From positions 1 through 64,000 of the forward strand of contig VSDK01010086.1 of the NCBI GenBank assembly GCA_009767595.1: a stretch of 64,000 nt of DNA. Reading direction: 5' to 3'. This document shows, piece by piece, positions 62,527 through 64,000 of this stretch (within the stretch, counting starts at the first letter, position 1; the number at the start of each line of letters is the position of its first letter). Source of the stretch: Symbiodinium kawagutii. Taxonomy: Eukaryota > Sar > Dinophyceae > Suessiales > Symbiodiniaceae. A program made the position numbers and the translations under genes. The notes under the pieces are model-generated. The model was not told where the DNA came from. It ran no database searches and saw only the letters and a list, made by a program, of their open reading frames with translations.

Positions 62527-64000
62527 TGATGATGCGGGAGCTCAGCTCCACGTCCTCCCTTGTCCCATGCTCGCCAATGTTTGGCATGAAAGCGGAGCAG
62601 GTGGAGGTGTTGTAGCCGATCAGGGCACCGTACAACAGGCCATGCGTCACACCTCAAGTTGTTTGGCAGGTATCGGATCTTGATGTCAGCTTCGAGAAGG
62701 GTTCAGTGTTTCACGGAGGTCGACAAAATAATCCAGTCAACTTCCTCACAACCATCCCTGACTTGCGGACGAAACGGAACTTGCGTGCCCACCCCCCACC
62801 CCTGACTGCCTGTTCCATGGCTTTGAACAGCTGCAGCAACAGCTCTGCGGTAAAAACATGCGACAGACTCATCATGTGAGATCAACTTTGGCACGATGGG
62901 AACAGGCAAAACAAAGAGAAGAGATGAGTCAAAACACGTCAAAAGCTCGGAGCGCAATGGAAACCAATGAGTTGTGAAGAATGCGATGAAGCAAATCACT
63001 AGAAATCACTTGCACAAAGACGGAGGTAGTTCAAGTTCTTCAAGAGGGTTTACTGAAGCTCTGGGCAGCCGAAACGCATCGTCCGTGTCAAACTCTACGG
63101 AGGGGCAGACTTTTCAAGACGTGTTGCACGCGTTGCCGCAGTTTCATGGCACAAGATACTTCCCGAAGTGTCAAACAAGTGTGGTACCTTTCTGCTGTCA
63201 ACTTAACTCAAATTGCAAGCAGCTCAACGGAGCTACAAGTATCTTTGCGTGCGCGACTTATCAAAAAGATGCGCCATGTTTCCAAAGACGCCGACCAACC
63301 TCCGCAAAGAAAAGGCCGGACGAGGGTCATGGTCAACAAGGGTTTGCCGATTGCAACACCAAATCAACAAATTCAGGCGAGGCACTGTGTTCAAGCACTG
63401 TCTCCATGGCAGTACTTCGTAAACCCCGCCCCTCAGATCGCAGAACACCGGGGCTGGGCTTGCTCCAGCCAGCATTCGCGTGGCCGCTAACTGAGCAGCA
63501 CACCGCCCTCGCTGAAAGCATCCTCTCAGCCGCCGCACGAAAGAAGTATTGCAGCTGGTTGGAGGTTAGGGGCTCACGGCTGCAGTTCCCAAAGGCGCCA
63601 ATGGACTCCCAGTTGTCGTCCGCGATGAAGACGACTGGAACTTTCGCCATTTTGGCCGCCTGCAGCGAGAGGCGAAAGGAGGCTTTTGAGGTGTCTTGGA
63701 AATTCTTTGAGGTCGGGATCCTCTTTGCCCTGCTTCTTTTCCTTTGTCCTTTTGGACCTCTTCATTGCCTTTCACCTCTTCATTGCCTTTCACCTCTTCA
63801 TTGCCGTTCTTGCTGCCTTTGTTCAGCTCATTCTTAAGCTAAGCAGAGTTCATATCATAACCCAAGGACAAGTGAGATGAAGTGGGGTGGATTTTCAAGG
63901 ACAATGTCAATGAAAGGACCGTGGGTAGGAACAAGAAAAACAACACACTGTCTGCGAACTTGGTACCTAAGAGTACGCCAACTGTGCCTAAAGGCATGTA
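62527..64000. repeat. Direct duplication, copy 2, cut by the window end
   Basis: Starts at TGATGATGCGGG and follows copy 1 to the last base of the window. It contains the same 287-codon frame (62,974-63,837) and the same minus-strand frames. Confidence 0.95.

Overview
The window looks like nuclear DNA of a dinoflagellate, probably a Symbiodinium/Polarella-like member of the Suessiales. The evidence is indirect but consistent. Genes are cut into many short exons whose junctions often use GC or GA donors and an AG|G acceptor. Several exons belong to protein families I know as abundant, uncharacterised families in dinoflagellate genomes. Two short matches to the dinoflagellate trans-spliced leader are present, and trinucleotide arrays fill the introns. 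No rRNA, tRNA, CRISPR array or bacterial operon was recognised.

Layout. (1) 1-13.4 kb: a 51-55 bp minisatellite, then a minus-strand multi-exon gene (M1) of unknown function with introns full of ATC/GAT arrays. (2) 13.7-17.1 kb, minus: a three-exon C5-cytosine DNA methyltransferase gene with motifs I, IV (PC), VI (ENV), VIII, IX and X. (3) 17.2-20.5 kb: AT-rich non-coding DNA with a GC-rich minisatellite and a GTAT/CTAT array. (4) 20,525-29,047, minus: a full-length Ty1/copia retrotransposon with two 266-bp LTRs that read as identical and a 5-bp target duplication, inserted in the tetranucleotide array. Its polyprotein carries an extra methyltransferase-like domain between protease and integrase. 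(5) 29.3-31.7 kb, minus: a Gly/Ser/Ala-repeat ORF and a coiled-coil ORF; a 12-nt spliced-leader match lies 83 bp upstream of the latter. (6) 31.8-37.9 kb, minus: a second, frameshifted copia-like remnant (gag, protease, methyltransferase-like, integrase) that lacks reverse transcriptase and contains a 10-N gap. (7) 38-43.4 kb: a weakly coding strand-switch region. (8) 43.4-59.3 kb, plus: a block of four or five intron-rich genes (A, B, C, D1, D2). They encode a Lys/Ala-rich protein, a methyltransferase-like protein, a coiled-coil protein, a GIY-YIG-like protein and a 512-residue protein with invariant-looking HGDEGRT and DEDAIGR motifs. (9) 60.1-64.0 kb: a direct duplication with 2,188-bp spacing.

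The unifying theme is the methyltransferase fold. One canonical C5 methyltransferase gene, two copia polyproteins and one host-type intron-rich gene (B) share the same ordered pattern: an acidic-aromatic-(A/G)-G motif, then Cys-x-x-(W/Y)-(S/T), then E(N/Q)(P/V). I regard the divergent version in gene B and in the retroelements as the most interesting signal here. The plus-strand block may be one mobile or formerly mobile unit, since it combines a nuclease-like, a transposase-like and a methyltransferase-like gene and has the same AT-rich TACCTGGTATTT motif at both ends and in the middle; that is inference. Exon boundaries are my reading of frame, phase and splice sites, without transcripts.
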